64,000 nucleotides of DNA. It comes from Humulus lupulus. Taxonomy: Eukaryota; Streptophyta; Magnoliopsida; Rosales; Cannabaceae. Position 1 is the first letter of the stretch, and the number at the start of each line of letters is the position of its first letter. The position numbers and the translations under genes were made by a program. Positions 22,101 through 31,624 of the stretch are shown piece after piece. The notes beneath the pieces were generated by a model. The model made no database searches. It worked only from the letters and a program-made list of their open reading frames with translations, and was not told the origin of the DNA. The stretch spans positions 109,964,358 through 110,028,357 of the forward strand of contig NC_084794.1 of assembly GCF_963169125.1 (NCBI RefSeq), in the 5' to 3' direction.

Positions 22101-23253
22101 AAGCTCTGAGGTATGTGATAGTGGATGGTGCATTATACCAGCGTGGTCATTCACTGCCTCTCCTACAGTGTGTTCTGCCTGAGGAGGCTAAAACCATCCT
22201 GCAAGAGGTGCATGAAGGCTTTTGTGGAGATCATGCTTGGGGGAAAAACCTAGCTTTAAAAATATTAAGGCAGGTTTATTTTTGGCCCACTTTAACCAAA
22301 GACTCCATCTCCCATGTTCAGAAATGCGAGAAATGCCAGCGCTTCGCTATAGTCGCCCGAGCTGCTCCAGTCGAGCTGACGATGATCTCATCCTGGTGGC
22401 CATTTGCAGTATGGGGCATTGACTTAATAAGATCCTTACCTATGGGAAAGGGAGGAGTTCGCTACGCGGTGGTGGCAATTTATTATTTTACGAAGTGGGT
22501 AAAAGTCGAGCCTTTAGCAACCATCACTTCAAAGAGAGTCCTGGACTTTGTGGTGAAAAACATTGTATGCCGATTTGGGCTTCCTAAAAAGTTCGTGTTA
22601 GATAATGGAACCCAGTTTGACAGTAATCTCTTCACCGATTTTTGTGAAAAGCACGGAGTTATTAAAAAAATTTCTTCGGTTGCATATCCACAGGCCAATG
22701 GACAGGTCGAGGCTGTGAATAAGACCCTACAGACGAGCCTTAAGAAAAGGTTAGACGAGGCCAAATGAGTATGGCTCGAGCAGCTTCTGCAAGTACTTTA
22801 GGCATACCAAACTTCCTACAGGACTTCCATGAGACATACTCCTTTCTCCTTGACTTTCGGAAGTGAGGTCATCCTTCTCGTAGAGCAAAGGTAGCCACAC
22901 ACAAACTAAGGACATTTATCCAGGAGCGAAATGATGAGTTACTTATTGCGTCTCTCGACTTGATCGATGAAAAACGAGAGGATTCACAGCTATATCTTGC
23001 GCATTATCAATAGAAAATCATTCGGTATTTTAATTCTAAGGTCAAAAGACGTAGTTTTTGATTGGGCGACCTAGTTCTCCGAAGGGTCATTTTGGCAAAC
23101 AAGGACCCTAAGGACGACGATTTAGGCTTGAATTTGGAAGGACCTTATCAGATAGTGGAAGTCATGCGAGAGGGAACTTTCAAATTAGCCCGGCTTAGTG
23201 GAGAAGCAGTCCGACGGACCTGGAACGCCATGCACTTGAAGAAGTATTACTAG
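19181..23253 (+). pseudogene. pol: Element 2 pol (broken): PR-RT-RH-aRH-IN
   Basis: Protease site DNGSS is near 19505. Reverse transcriptase lies within 20276-20980 with YVDDM near 20710. A long open stretch of 586 codons (21008-22768) covers the end of RNase H, the second RNase H and most of integrase. In the second RNase H the first acidic site reads MEGSSNENG where element 1 has VDGSSNKNG, so the catalytic Asp has become Glu. Integrase has VHEGFCGDH, CEKC, WGID, DNGTQFD and the distal Glu in NGQVEAVNK. Stops at about 20013, 20267, 20768, 20978 and 22766 and shifts after 22768 break the frame. The last piece ends MHLKKYY at 23253. Confidence 0.87.
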
Positions 23254-23435
23254 TAGTATTACCAACAATTTATGTAAGGCTTCATTATAAAATCCATTTA
23301 ATTAAATAACGGGGGATTATTATATAATTTTTCTTGTTAGCGTGTTTTTAAATAGTTTTTCTTTATAAGGTTATTTATCAATTAGCTCGTGTATAAATGT
23401 TTGTAAAAGCAACCAAGAAAGTCTTTACATTTTGG

Positions 23436-23454
23436 TTACTTGGGGGGCATATAA
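23436..23454 (+). promoter_or_regulatory. Internal polypurine-tract-like motif, element 2
   Basis: TTACTTGGGGGGCATATAA lies about 185 bp after the pol stop, at the same relative place as in element 1. The core is identical to the 3' polypurine tract of element 4. Confidence 0.5.
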
Positions 23455-23479
23455 CCCTAGGTGATTCTACTAAAAATCA

Positions 23480-23770
23480 TGGATACAACTAGGTAGAAAA
23501 CTATCCTGGATACAACCAGGTCAGAAACTATGAAGCTTGGGAAATTGATTATCCGACGGCTTTTTAAGAGCTCGAGGTGTCAATAAACCTAGCACGAACT
23601 AGGTTCAAATCATTTAAAATCCTGGATACAACCAGATACAAAACATAGAAGTTAGCAAAATTGAATATTCGATGGCTTTCCTAGAAGCTCGAGATGTCAA
23701 TAAACCTTACATGAACTAACATTGAAATATTTAAAACCCCTGATATAACCGGGTCCAAGGCCTGACACAT
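23480..23770 (+). repeat. Short tandem array, element 2
   Basis: About three units of 110-115 bp. Each has CCTGGATACAACCAGG or a variant, a GAAGCTTGGGAAATTGA-like block, CTCGAGGTGTCAATAAACC (contains AATAAA) and an ACGAACTAGG-like end. It is related to the arrays of elements 1 and 4. The sequence 23771-23972 carries no gene. Confidence 0.8.
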
Positions 23771-23972
23771 AACAGGTACGATATAAATCAACACATTAAA
23801 TTTGGAAATAACCAAACTTAAAATGAAAGCATAAACATGAGGGATAGTCAAGGAAAAGACAAATAGATTAAAAGTTAGATATATGAATTAAATTCAAAGT
23901 TATCCCGAGGACAAAACCCTCGAACTGGCCCAAGGCCAATTGTTTACAAACATACAAAAAAAAAAGGCTTCA

Positions 23973-25720
23973 TCAAGCCCCTCCAAGGCGTTCTGAGGAC
24001 ATGACCTCCTTAATCTCCTGCTCGCCCGCAGTGGAAGCATCCTTTGTCGCCGACGACTCTTGCAAGATCCGAGCTTTGAATTTCACAAGGTATCGATCCC
24101 ACAGCTTGGGATCCATGAAAGAGAAGTTGCCATCCTCGTTAAATTCCCAGCAATGATACAACATGTCTTCCATGGCGGAAAGTGAGGCCACTTTCTCTTC
24201 CTTTACCATAGCCTCGGCCTCTAGCTGCTTTGCATTGACCTCAGCAACCTTGACCTGAAGAGCAGCCAAGGCAACCTTAGTGGCCTGCTTGCTTTCTTGA
24301 GACGATGCAAGGGCAACCTTGGCATCATGCTCGCCTTTTTGAGTAGCTGCAAAGGAAGCTTTGGCAGTTTGCTCGCCTTCTTGAGCAGCGATCAGGGCGG
24401 TCTTGGCAACTTGGAGCTCAGCCTGGAGTTCATCATTCCTAGCCCTAGCTTAGGCTATACTATGGTGCTGAGCCAAGGCCACCTGAAAAATAAAGAGACA
24501 AGTTAGATGCATACTTGGGAAAAATGAAAAGAAGAAATTCACTAAGGAACGATATCTTATTGAGAGGGTCATCCCCAAGGCTGATTCCAGGACGTTCTCC
24601 AGGCTCTGCCCTTCTATTATCCTCAGATCCCTCGGGTTGGCTTTATAAACGTGCTCCACCATGTGGTTCTCCGTCTCATAAAGGGCCCCCCGAAAGGTAT
24701 CGGGGATCTTCTCCAGATCCTGAGGATGGACTGGGATGCGCAAAGTAGCAGTGGGGACAAGAGGAGTTGGGGGATCAACTTGTATTACCTGATCCTGAGC
24801 AGGCACGAACCGAGGAGGAGGAGGTAGAGGATGAATCCTTTTCTCTGTCACAGTGGAAGTCAGAGAGGATTTGGAGGTGTTTCCTGCCGTAGGAGTCGTT
24901 TTCTTCATAAATCGAGGCCTCTTTATGACAGGACCCGAGCTGGACTTTCCGCCCTGGAAAGCAGTATGAAGGTCAAGAGCTTCGGATTGTTCCATTTCTT
25001 CTTCTAAAAAGAATAAGAAAGGAGTTAATACACAAGTAAAGTCAGAAATTTACATAAACGAAATAAATAAAAGTCCTACCCTCCGGGCTGGGGGAGGAGT
25101 CTATTATCACAACCTCCGCCTTGGGATTACTTGAGCAGATGGGGAATCTAAGTCTACAATTTCTTGGATTATAGGAGGTTCAGGCTCAGGTTCTATTTCG
25201 GGGCAGGTCTCCTCTACATATTGCCTAAATCCAGGGGCAAGGGTGCCCGGGAGCAAAGAAGGCCACGACCTGAGATTGGTCCCATACTCCTCAAAAATGG
25301 CTGACCTAAAGGTTAAGGTATTATCTACAACAACAGTGCCCTTAGGGTAACCCATATTATGGCGCAACACTAAATGGTTCACGCACTGGAGCAGGGTTAT
25401 GCTATGGTCTGGATTGTTAGGGTGGTGATGGATGAGCTGGTATGGGTTAAATCTAACTTGCCTAAAGTCGTCGATAGCCATATCTAATTCCCTATAGGGG
25501 AATGGGTTACCTTGGCTAGAGGGGCCAACTGTTGCCCCCGATGCAGTTCATCCTAGGTCAGGACCCCGAGCATCCTTGGGAGCACGCCTCTTTCGCACAA
25601 GAGGTACTTCAACTTCCTCTTGTTCCTCACCTTCAATAGCCTCAGAGTTTCCTTCTTGGCCTGAGCTCGTCGTGAGTTAACCCAGTTGCATGCCCTCATT
25701 CATACCTCGTAGTTGGTTAT
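23973..25720 (-). pseudogene. Element 2 antisense gene, 5' truncated
   Basis: Minus-strand homologue of the element 1 antisense gene. The last exon lies at about 24480-23973 (coiled coil, then the DMLYHCWEFNEDGNFSF block), ending in ERLGGA. The third exon is 24995-24560 (MEQSEALDLHTAF...LEKIPDTFRG...ESALGMTLS). The second exon is about 25720-25085, with NPFPYRELD, RFNPYQLIHHHPNN and VVVDNTLTFRSAIFEEYGTN. The donor after ALGMTLS reads AATAAG instead of GTAAG, so splicing there is probably lost. There is a stop at about 25545 and another at the start of exon 4. Exon 1 with the PF04195-like part is absent. Confidence 0.7.
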
Positions 25721-25809
25721 TTAGAGTGCGTGTGCCTAGAGGTTTTGAGCCCATTCCTTTGTGTTTTGTAGCAATCCCCAAATTTATATGTGAACCCTTT
25801 TTGCTTTCG

Positions 25810-25863
25810 GGACGAGGTCTCATGGCATGTGAAGGACCATTCGATGCTCCTCCGGGGGTCGAG
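25810..25863 (+). pseudogene. Element 3 antisense gene, first part before the solo LTR
   Basis: The frame reads GRGLMACEGPFDAPPGVE and is cut in frame by the solo LTR at 25863. It resumes at 28515 with FVDLSSDSES. The joined frame is continuous across the target duplication, which shows the frame predates the insertion. No family recognised for this N-terminal part. Confidence 0.5.
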
Positions 25864-26480
25864 TGTAACGCCCCAAACTCCAGGGACCGTTACGGTGTGC
25901 CTTTTAAACAGTGCTAAACTCGCTAATCGAGTCATTTGGCCAAAATCGTGAACTAAGTATGATTAGCGGTTTAGGGATTAAAACTTTGGTTAGGATGTAA
26001 CGTTTCACTAGAACGTTTAATATACACATTGGGATCCCGGAAATAGAGTTTCAGAGTCTATTACATAAAACACTTACAACAGGCCGTTCTAAGCGGCAAA
26101 ACAGGGTTCAACCCTAGTTCCACTTTAAACCTCGACCGTGGCGGACGAGCAGCTGCGTATGTACACATCATCACCTAAGCTCTCCAACTCAAGGATGGTC
26201 CAGCTTCCTCTTGCCTTTACCTACACCACGTAGCACCCGTGAGCCAAAGCCCAGCAAGAAAACTCAATATAGCATGATATAATATCAACAACGATCATAA
26301 TAAACATTTAGGACTATCAGTCCAAGAAAATAGGTGACAATAGCCAAAAGTCACAATAATGAGCATCGCTCCCTCTAGCCATGTGACGATAAGGTCACCA
26401 GGGCTTAACTGATAAGTGCGACTTTCATAAGTTTGATTAGGACAAGTGCAAGGTGATTAGTCACCAACATAACCTTCCTC

Positions 26481-26840
26481 ACGACTCTAGAGTCGAAACT
26501 ATGGACAACGTCCCTTAGCCATGTGACAAACGGTCACCGGGGTCATATACCTTGGCTATAGTCCTCTGGTCGTAGACCAGGCAAGCGCTTATAAGTTCTT
26601 CGACCTTAGGGTCGGTCCCGCACTAATTCCATGGAGCTATTCAATGTGTGATCATTGACCTTAGGGTCGGTCTGGCATTAGTGCCTTAGAGCCACTCAAT
26701 GCACGATTCTCGACTTTAGAGTCGGTCCAGCATTAATGCCATAGAGCCATTCAATGCATGATTCATCGACCTTAGGGTCGATCTAGCATTAATGCCATAG
26801 AGCCATTCAATGCGTGATTCTCGACTTTAGAGTCGGTCCC
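26481..26840. repeat. Tandem array with near-palindromic hairpins in solo LTR 1
   Basis: About four units of 54-56 bp at 26601-26840, with an outlying copy of the core at 26482. Cores are CGACCTTAGGGTCG, TGACCTTAGGGTCG, CGACTTTAGAGTCG, CGACCTTAGGGTCG and CGACTTTAGAGTCG; the outlier CGACTCTAGAGTCG is a perfect palindrome. Between cores lie blocks like GCATTAATGCCATAGAGCCATTCAATG. Confidence 0.85.
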
Positions 26841-27034
26841 TGACTAGTCAGTGTCATACACAAGTAAGTCATGCCGCCAATCATATATCACATGTTCCAT
26901 ATCCATAAACAAGGTATTCAGCATGCTTACTAAATAGGTATTAGTATAACTAGGACCATGCACGAACACAGAGGCTCAAGCTCTGAACGATATCATACTC
27001 AGTATATAAAGCATGTCCTAATCACATGTTTCTC

Positions 27035-27240
27035 ATGCATCATATGCATAATATTCAACAATCCAACATGCATCAATAACCGCCATGCATGTAACGTTCA
27101 ACAGTCAACCAACATGCATCAAGAATAGCCATGCATGTCATGCTTAATAATCAACCCACATGCATCATGAATAGCCATGCATGTCATGCTTAGTAATCAA
27201 CCCACATGCATCATGAATATCCATGCATGTCACATATACA
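27035..27240. repeat. Tandem array of about 57-bp units in solo LTR 1
   Basis: About four head-to-tail units, each with CATGCATCA...GAATAGCCATGCATGTCATG and a CAATCAACCCA-like link. Frequent ATGCAT makes each unit partly self-complementary. No coding capacity. Confidence 0.8.
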
Positions 27241-27503
27241 CAGGGTGCAGTTTTCTTACCTCAGATTCGAGCTTGAACCAATATAAGAACGACCCTTGAG
27301 AACGATCAACCTTTAAGCCCTTAGCGGTCACCTAACCATAACCAAATATGGAACACCATCAATAACATGATAATCAAAGGTTCCACACCAATATCTAGCC
27401 CCCAAGAGGTCAATCCAAACTAATCCAAGTAGTAGGGACACTCCCGAGGCCCATAACTAAGTTCCCGGGGTCAAAACGAGCAAACAGGGTGAAAACAGGG
27501 CAA

Positions 27504-27663
27504 GGGCTGCGGCCCTAGCACCTTGGGCCGCGGCCCCCAGGGTTCTCTGAGGCAAGGGCCGCAGCCCCCTATATCAAGGGCCGCGGCGCCCAGTGAAGAC
27601 AAATTCCTGACACCTGCTTCTTCGAACTAGGGCCGCGGCGCACAAGAACAGGGTCGCGGCCCC
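27504..27663. repeat. Cluster of GGGCCGCGGCCC palindromes in solo LTR 1
   Basis: Six GC-rich cores in 160 bp, such as GGGCCGCGGCCCC, GGGCCGCAGCCCC and GGGCCGCGGCGCCC, in an otherwise AT-rich LTR. Homologous LTRs elsewhere in the window have a cluster of a different palindrome. See findings. Confidence 0.85.
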
Positions 27664-28514
27664 TAACCCTGGGCCATTCCCAAACGTGTTTTAAACACCC
27701 CAAATCCTCCAAAAACATACCCAAACATTCCCCAATCATCAAATCAAAGTTCCCAAGCTTCCCAATACTCCAAAACCCTCAAAACCCAAGGCTCAAACCA
27801 ACCAAAAACTCAACAATTAACAAAGTCCAATTCTGAGCTTAGAAACTTTAAAAAACTTAAAACTTAGATTACCTTTGATTGGGTTGTTTCTCGTCAAATC
27901 CTTCAGTTAAGAAGCTTCTAATCTTCCCTAGGATCGCTATGCCTCGACCCTCGCTTGATTCCGACTCCTAGAACTCAAGATTTTCTCAAAAAGGCTCAAA
28001 CGGCAAAACGGACTGTTTTGAGAGAGAACGAGAAGTTTCTAACGTACGTTCTTATCTGTCAGGCTACTTCAAGCTTAAGTAACCTCAAATAAAACCTAGT
28101 GCTCGGGGTCCCGAAAACACCCCCGGGGACACTATAGTCAAAACCTCCAGAATTCCATCCTGATCTCAAATACTCCCAATCTATCACCAAATAAACATTT
28201 CTACTACCCCGAAATTGACCCCGTTATGACAAAACCGCTAATCCACTATATGTGACCATCTCATGTCGAATAGCTCGAATATATCTCCATAATAATTAAA
28301 TCTCATTTACAAATATGCCCTCAACAGGCCAAATTACCAAAATGCCCTTATAATTATAAATACTCTCATATGCGTGCATTTATCATCATATAATAATATA
28401 ATTCACATGAACATACATATAATCACTAAGTACTATAATAAATCAATTATGGCCCTCCCGGCCTCCTAATCAAGGTCCTAAACCTCATTAGGAAATTTGG
28501 GGCATTACATCGAG

Positions 28515-28859
28515 TTTGTTGACTTGTCTTCAGACTCGGAGTCCCCCAAGGACAACCTTCACCAAGACTATGATACCTTGAGGCAGGCTCGTATTCATCA
28601 TCTTGAGCACATGGCTGAACTTAGATGTAAAATCAGGGTGGTAGAGAGCGAAATAGACTCAGTTTTGAGGGGAGACGGAGTATCTTTTCCCCTTGACCTT
28701 AACGACCATATAGCGAACCTTAGGGTGACCCTTTTAGATTTGCAGATGGAGCTGGAGTTTATGGAGGGAAATCTCCCGCCTGAGCCTCCTACATCGTTTT
28801 CCCCTAATGATTTTCATGGGGTCGTCCCGTCTTCTCCTCAACCCTTATTCTCGGTCTAA
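28515..28859 (+). pseudogene. Element 3 antisense gene, continuation after the solo LTR
   Basis: It continues the frame from 25863: FVDLSSDSESPKDN, then a predicted coiled coil (LEHMAELRCKIRVVESEIDSVL, and LRVTLLDLQMELEFMEGN), then a proline-rich tail and a stop at 28857-28859. The codons before 28515 that look open belong to the solo LTR and should not be used as a start. It may be a separate small protein or an upstream exon of the gene at 28974. Confidence 0.5.
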
Positions 28860-28973
28860 CTTTGCTTAGCGCTTTCATACTCGGTGCCTCGGTGGAAAAC
28901 CCTTGATAGGAAGAAAAAATGGTGGGTAAAGTGGCCTATTTCCACCTCACCTTTTTCTTTTGGTTTTGCAAAT

Positions 28974-30660
28974 ATGCCGAAGAGAGCACGGCGACAGGTG
29001 GCCACTGAGAATCAAGACACTGGCCTCCTATTGGCATCCACCCTAGTGTCCCATGTGTCATATAATAAATTGCTGGAATTAGCGGAGAACTACTGTGTTA
29101 GCCCAGAATACAAATTATACGTCCCTTCAAAAAAGTGTCGGGTTGATCGCCTAAGTCTGGGTTATGTGGCCATGAGTGAGCATATCGTGAAAGCGGGTGG
29201 CACAATCCCATTACACCCATTTTTCATCATGGTTCTCAACCATTTTGACCTTGCTCCGCTCCAGTTGGCGCCCAACAGTTGGCTGACCTTGAGTTGCCAC
29301 TTTATTGCGTATATGGAGCGTTACGGGCATGCTCCCACGACCCAAGAGGTGCATTTCATGTACAACCTCATGCCCTCTCCTAAATTCAAAGGCTTTTATT
29401 TCATGCAAAAAGCCAATTCTTTGGTCTCCTTGATAGAGGGTTCTATATCCAACCCAGGGTCTTGGAAGCAGGACTTCTTCTTTGTGAAGGGTCCCCTCTC
29501 TTTTCGTGAGCACTTTCGCTCAGCTCCTAGTAAGTACTTCAAGTTTTTTTTGGAACTTATGTTCATGTCGGCAACTATGTTGATTGTGCAGAGAATTTTG
29601 CCGTGCCTAAAGTTCTCGGGTCAGAGATGGATGCAATGGATAAATTTCTCGAGGCTGACCCTGCCAAAAAAAATGGTTGTACGTCTTTTCACCGTGACCA
29701 ACCTTCACCATTACCAACTATCCCCGGTTTTGGAGTCTGAGTTGTTGTGGACTATTTCTAAGGGGAAGACAAAGGTTGTTTTGGCTGAACCTCACTCGGA
29801 TGGGGGTGAGGCAGAGTGTGTGCCATAGGGGGTCTCCCCAGGACATAGGCAACCCCACCAACCATCTTTGTCTCCCAGGGAGTGCCCTCCTTTAGCCCCT
29901 ACAGACCATGACATGGCCTCCCACTCCCACGATCAACAGGCCATGCCGAGGGGCTATGTCTTTCCCTATTCTGAGGACTTCGATGCTTTCCCTCAGGCTT
30001 CCCTTAATCTTGGTCCATCGGGGTCTCATTTTTCCGATCATCCTGTGCCCCCTCCTCCTTCGGCGAGCGGGTCATCTGTCCCTACCCAACCAAGTGCCCT
30101 TGGCTCGGAAGGGGCATCCTGGGTGGGCCGCATGGTAGCCTCTTATGGGAAACGGTATGTCCAGGTCGCGACGGATCTTCCTGAGGCTGATTGGAGAGTT
30201 ATTGGGAATTTTTCCATGTCGGAGCTCGGGGAGACTCTTGTGCGTTCCGCCACTTGGGTGAGTTCATGCATCTTATATCGGCCTTATCCCTTTTCTCTCT
30301 CTCTTTTTTTTTTGCTTATCATCGTTATTGTTATTTTTCTTGCGCATACCTATACAGTGGCTCAGCGATTTGGTGACTCGGCTCAGGACCTCTCCGGGTC
30401 GAATGTTGAAAGGGACCGTCTTACGGTCTAGGTCCAAGGGCTTGAGAGGGAGCTTGTTGAAACCAAACTTAAGCTGGAGAAGGCCCTGGCGAAGGCCTCT
30501 TCATCATCAAAAGAGAAGAAGAGGGCGATTGACAAGGTCGTGATGCTGCAGGAGAAGGTCATTTGTTTGGAGGCCGACCATGAGGGTGCAAAGGCTACCA
30601 TCGCAACGTTGTAGGGGAGGGTCGCTTCCTTTGAGGCGGATAAGGCTGATATTGAGTATT
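28974..30660 (+). pseudogene. Element 3 antisense gene, PF04195-like with introns (broken)
   Basis: It starts at ATG 28974 (MPKRARRQVATENQD). A region with LSLGYVAMSEHIVKAGG, LHPFFIMVLNHFDLAPLQLAPNSW and FYFMQKAN is typical of the Pfam putative gypsy-type transposon family (PF04195). A likely intron 29530-29591 (GT...AG) leads to a charged part that then contains stops near 29740-29825. A further exon 29868-30257 (GRMVASYGKRYVQVATD, WRVIGNFSMSELGETLVRSATW) is followed by an intron 30258-30357, in the same place as the last intron of the element 1 gene. The final exon is a coiled coil with stops at 30429 and 30613 and a degraded ...FDFSSFGEHA block near 30720. Function unknown. Confidence 0.65.
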
Positions 30661-31290
30661 GATCCATAGAGTGCGCCCTCTATGGAGTATGGAGGATAAA
30701 TCAAAACTTCGATTTTTCCTCCTTTGGTGAGCATGCCGTTGCCAGGGCGGCTGAGTAGAACGCCTACGACAGGAGGCCTTGAGATTATCATTCTGCGATT
30801 TTTGCTGTTTCAGTCCAATGTGGTTTTATGCTCATTTGAGCCTTATTTTGCTTGTAATTTCTCTATGTCCTGTTACATTATCAAAACTCTTTTATATATA
30901 TATATATACATATGTGATCATTCATCTTTATTCCTCTATGTTAGAAGTCTTTTGGAGCTTTCACAATGGGGTTCGATAGGTTCTCTTTTTTACTTATCAG
31001 GCTTGAGGTCCTTTGGAGCCCATGCGATAGGTCCCCCTTTGGTGCCTCTTGATTGTACCTATAAGGATATATTGACCCATTGGGTTCTAGTTATCCTTTT
31101 ATATATTTTTGCGCGCGCTTATTATCCTTTGCGAGAAGCGTCCTTCTCGTCGTTATTCATAGTACTATTTTTGCAAGGGTCTCTTTTAGGACCCTTTTTG
31201 GCTAGACGGCTTGGTGGCCGCTCTAGGCTTATTGGTGGGTGCTTCTCCTGAGACACTTCCTCTTGTGGAAGCATTTACTCTTCTTCTTTA
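30661..31290. other. Non-coding tail of element 3 antisense gene
   Basis: The first 130 bp hold the degraded end of the antisense gene. The remainder is T-rich with a short TA repeat near 30896-30910. The open frame at 30724-31251 has no recognisable motif and mixes low-complexity hydrophobic runs; I do not call it. Possible 3' untranslated sequence. Confidence 0.4.
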
Positions 31291-31299
31291 TTTGTAAGA

Positions 31300-31474
31300 G
31301 GGGGGGGGGGTCCTTTTAGGATCCTCTTGATAAGTGGTCCTCTTAAGATGAGGGGTCCTTTTAGGATCCTGATATAAGGGGTCCTTTTAGGATCCTCCTG
31401 ATAGAGGGGGTCCTTTTAGGATGAGGGGTTCTTTTAGGACCCTCCGCTTTGCTATATATTCTGCCCCCCCCCCC
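31300..31474. repeat. GGTCCTTTTAGGATCC repeats between a G11 and a C11 run
   Basis: About six imperfect copies of GGGGTCCTTTTAGGATCCT-type units, spaced 20-35 bp, follow a run of 11 G (31300-31310) and end before a run of 11 C (31464-31474). The C run, read on the minus strand, is an expanded form of the ACTTGGGGGGCA motif found after pol in the other Tat elements. The repeats occupy the same place as the arrays of elements 1, 2 and 4 but have a different sequence. Confidence 0.75.
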
Positions 31475-31624
31475 AAGTGGTTGGCGAGATTTATCTTGGC
31501 AAGCACTTTGATCATTCCATTCATGCATCTCGATAATCATCTTGGTTAAATAAGAAATTTTACTACATGTTTGTCTAAGCATGCAAGCTTGTAAGTGTTA
31601 GGGGGCACAACCTGGGCAACTTGA

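Larger units (their letters stand above)
16888..25730 (+). mobile_element. Element 2: Tat-lineage Ty3/gypsy, no 3' LTR
   Basis: It has a 5' LTR, primer site, gag, pol, a short repeat array and the 3' three quarters of the antisense gene. LTR, gag start and antisense gene are closest to element 4, so the two belong to one family. The right end is lost: antisense exon 1, its promoter, the polypurine tract and the 3' LTR are missing, and the sequence passes into element 3 at about 25.72-25.80 kb. Both boundaries are approximate. No target duplication can be checked. Confidence 0.8.
25864..28509 (-). mobile_element. Solo LTR 1 of a chromovirus-like element (2646 bp)
   Basis: It begins TGTAACGCCCCAAA and ends TTTGGGGCATTACA, flanked by perfect 5-bp copies of TCGAG (25859-25863, 28510-28514). 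It contains no gag or pol. Orientation comes from similarity to solo LTR 2 read in reverse (AAGGTAAGAAAACTGCACCC there, GAGGTAAGAAAACTGCACCC here on the minus strand, and the shared GTGCTACGTGGTG block). Such solo LTRs arise by recombination between the two LTRs of one element. It contains two tandem arrays and a palindrome cluster, listed separately. Confidence 0.88.

Noticed and set aside
25690..25917. 75-codon frame at the element 2 and 3 join
   Set aside because: Its first third is element 2 sequence on the wrong strand and its end is solo LTR; only 25810-25863 is supported as part of the element 3 gene.
30724..31251. 175-codon plus-strand frame in element 3
   Set aside because: T-rich hydrophobic low-complexity translation, no homologue in the other Tat elements, lies in the probable 3' untranslated part of the antisense gene.
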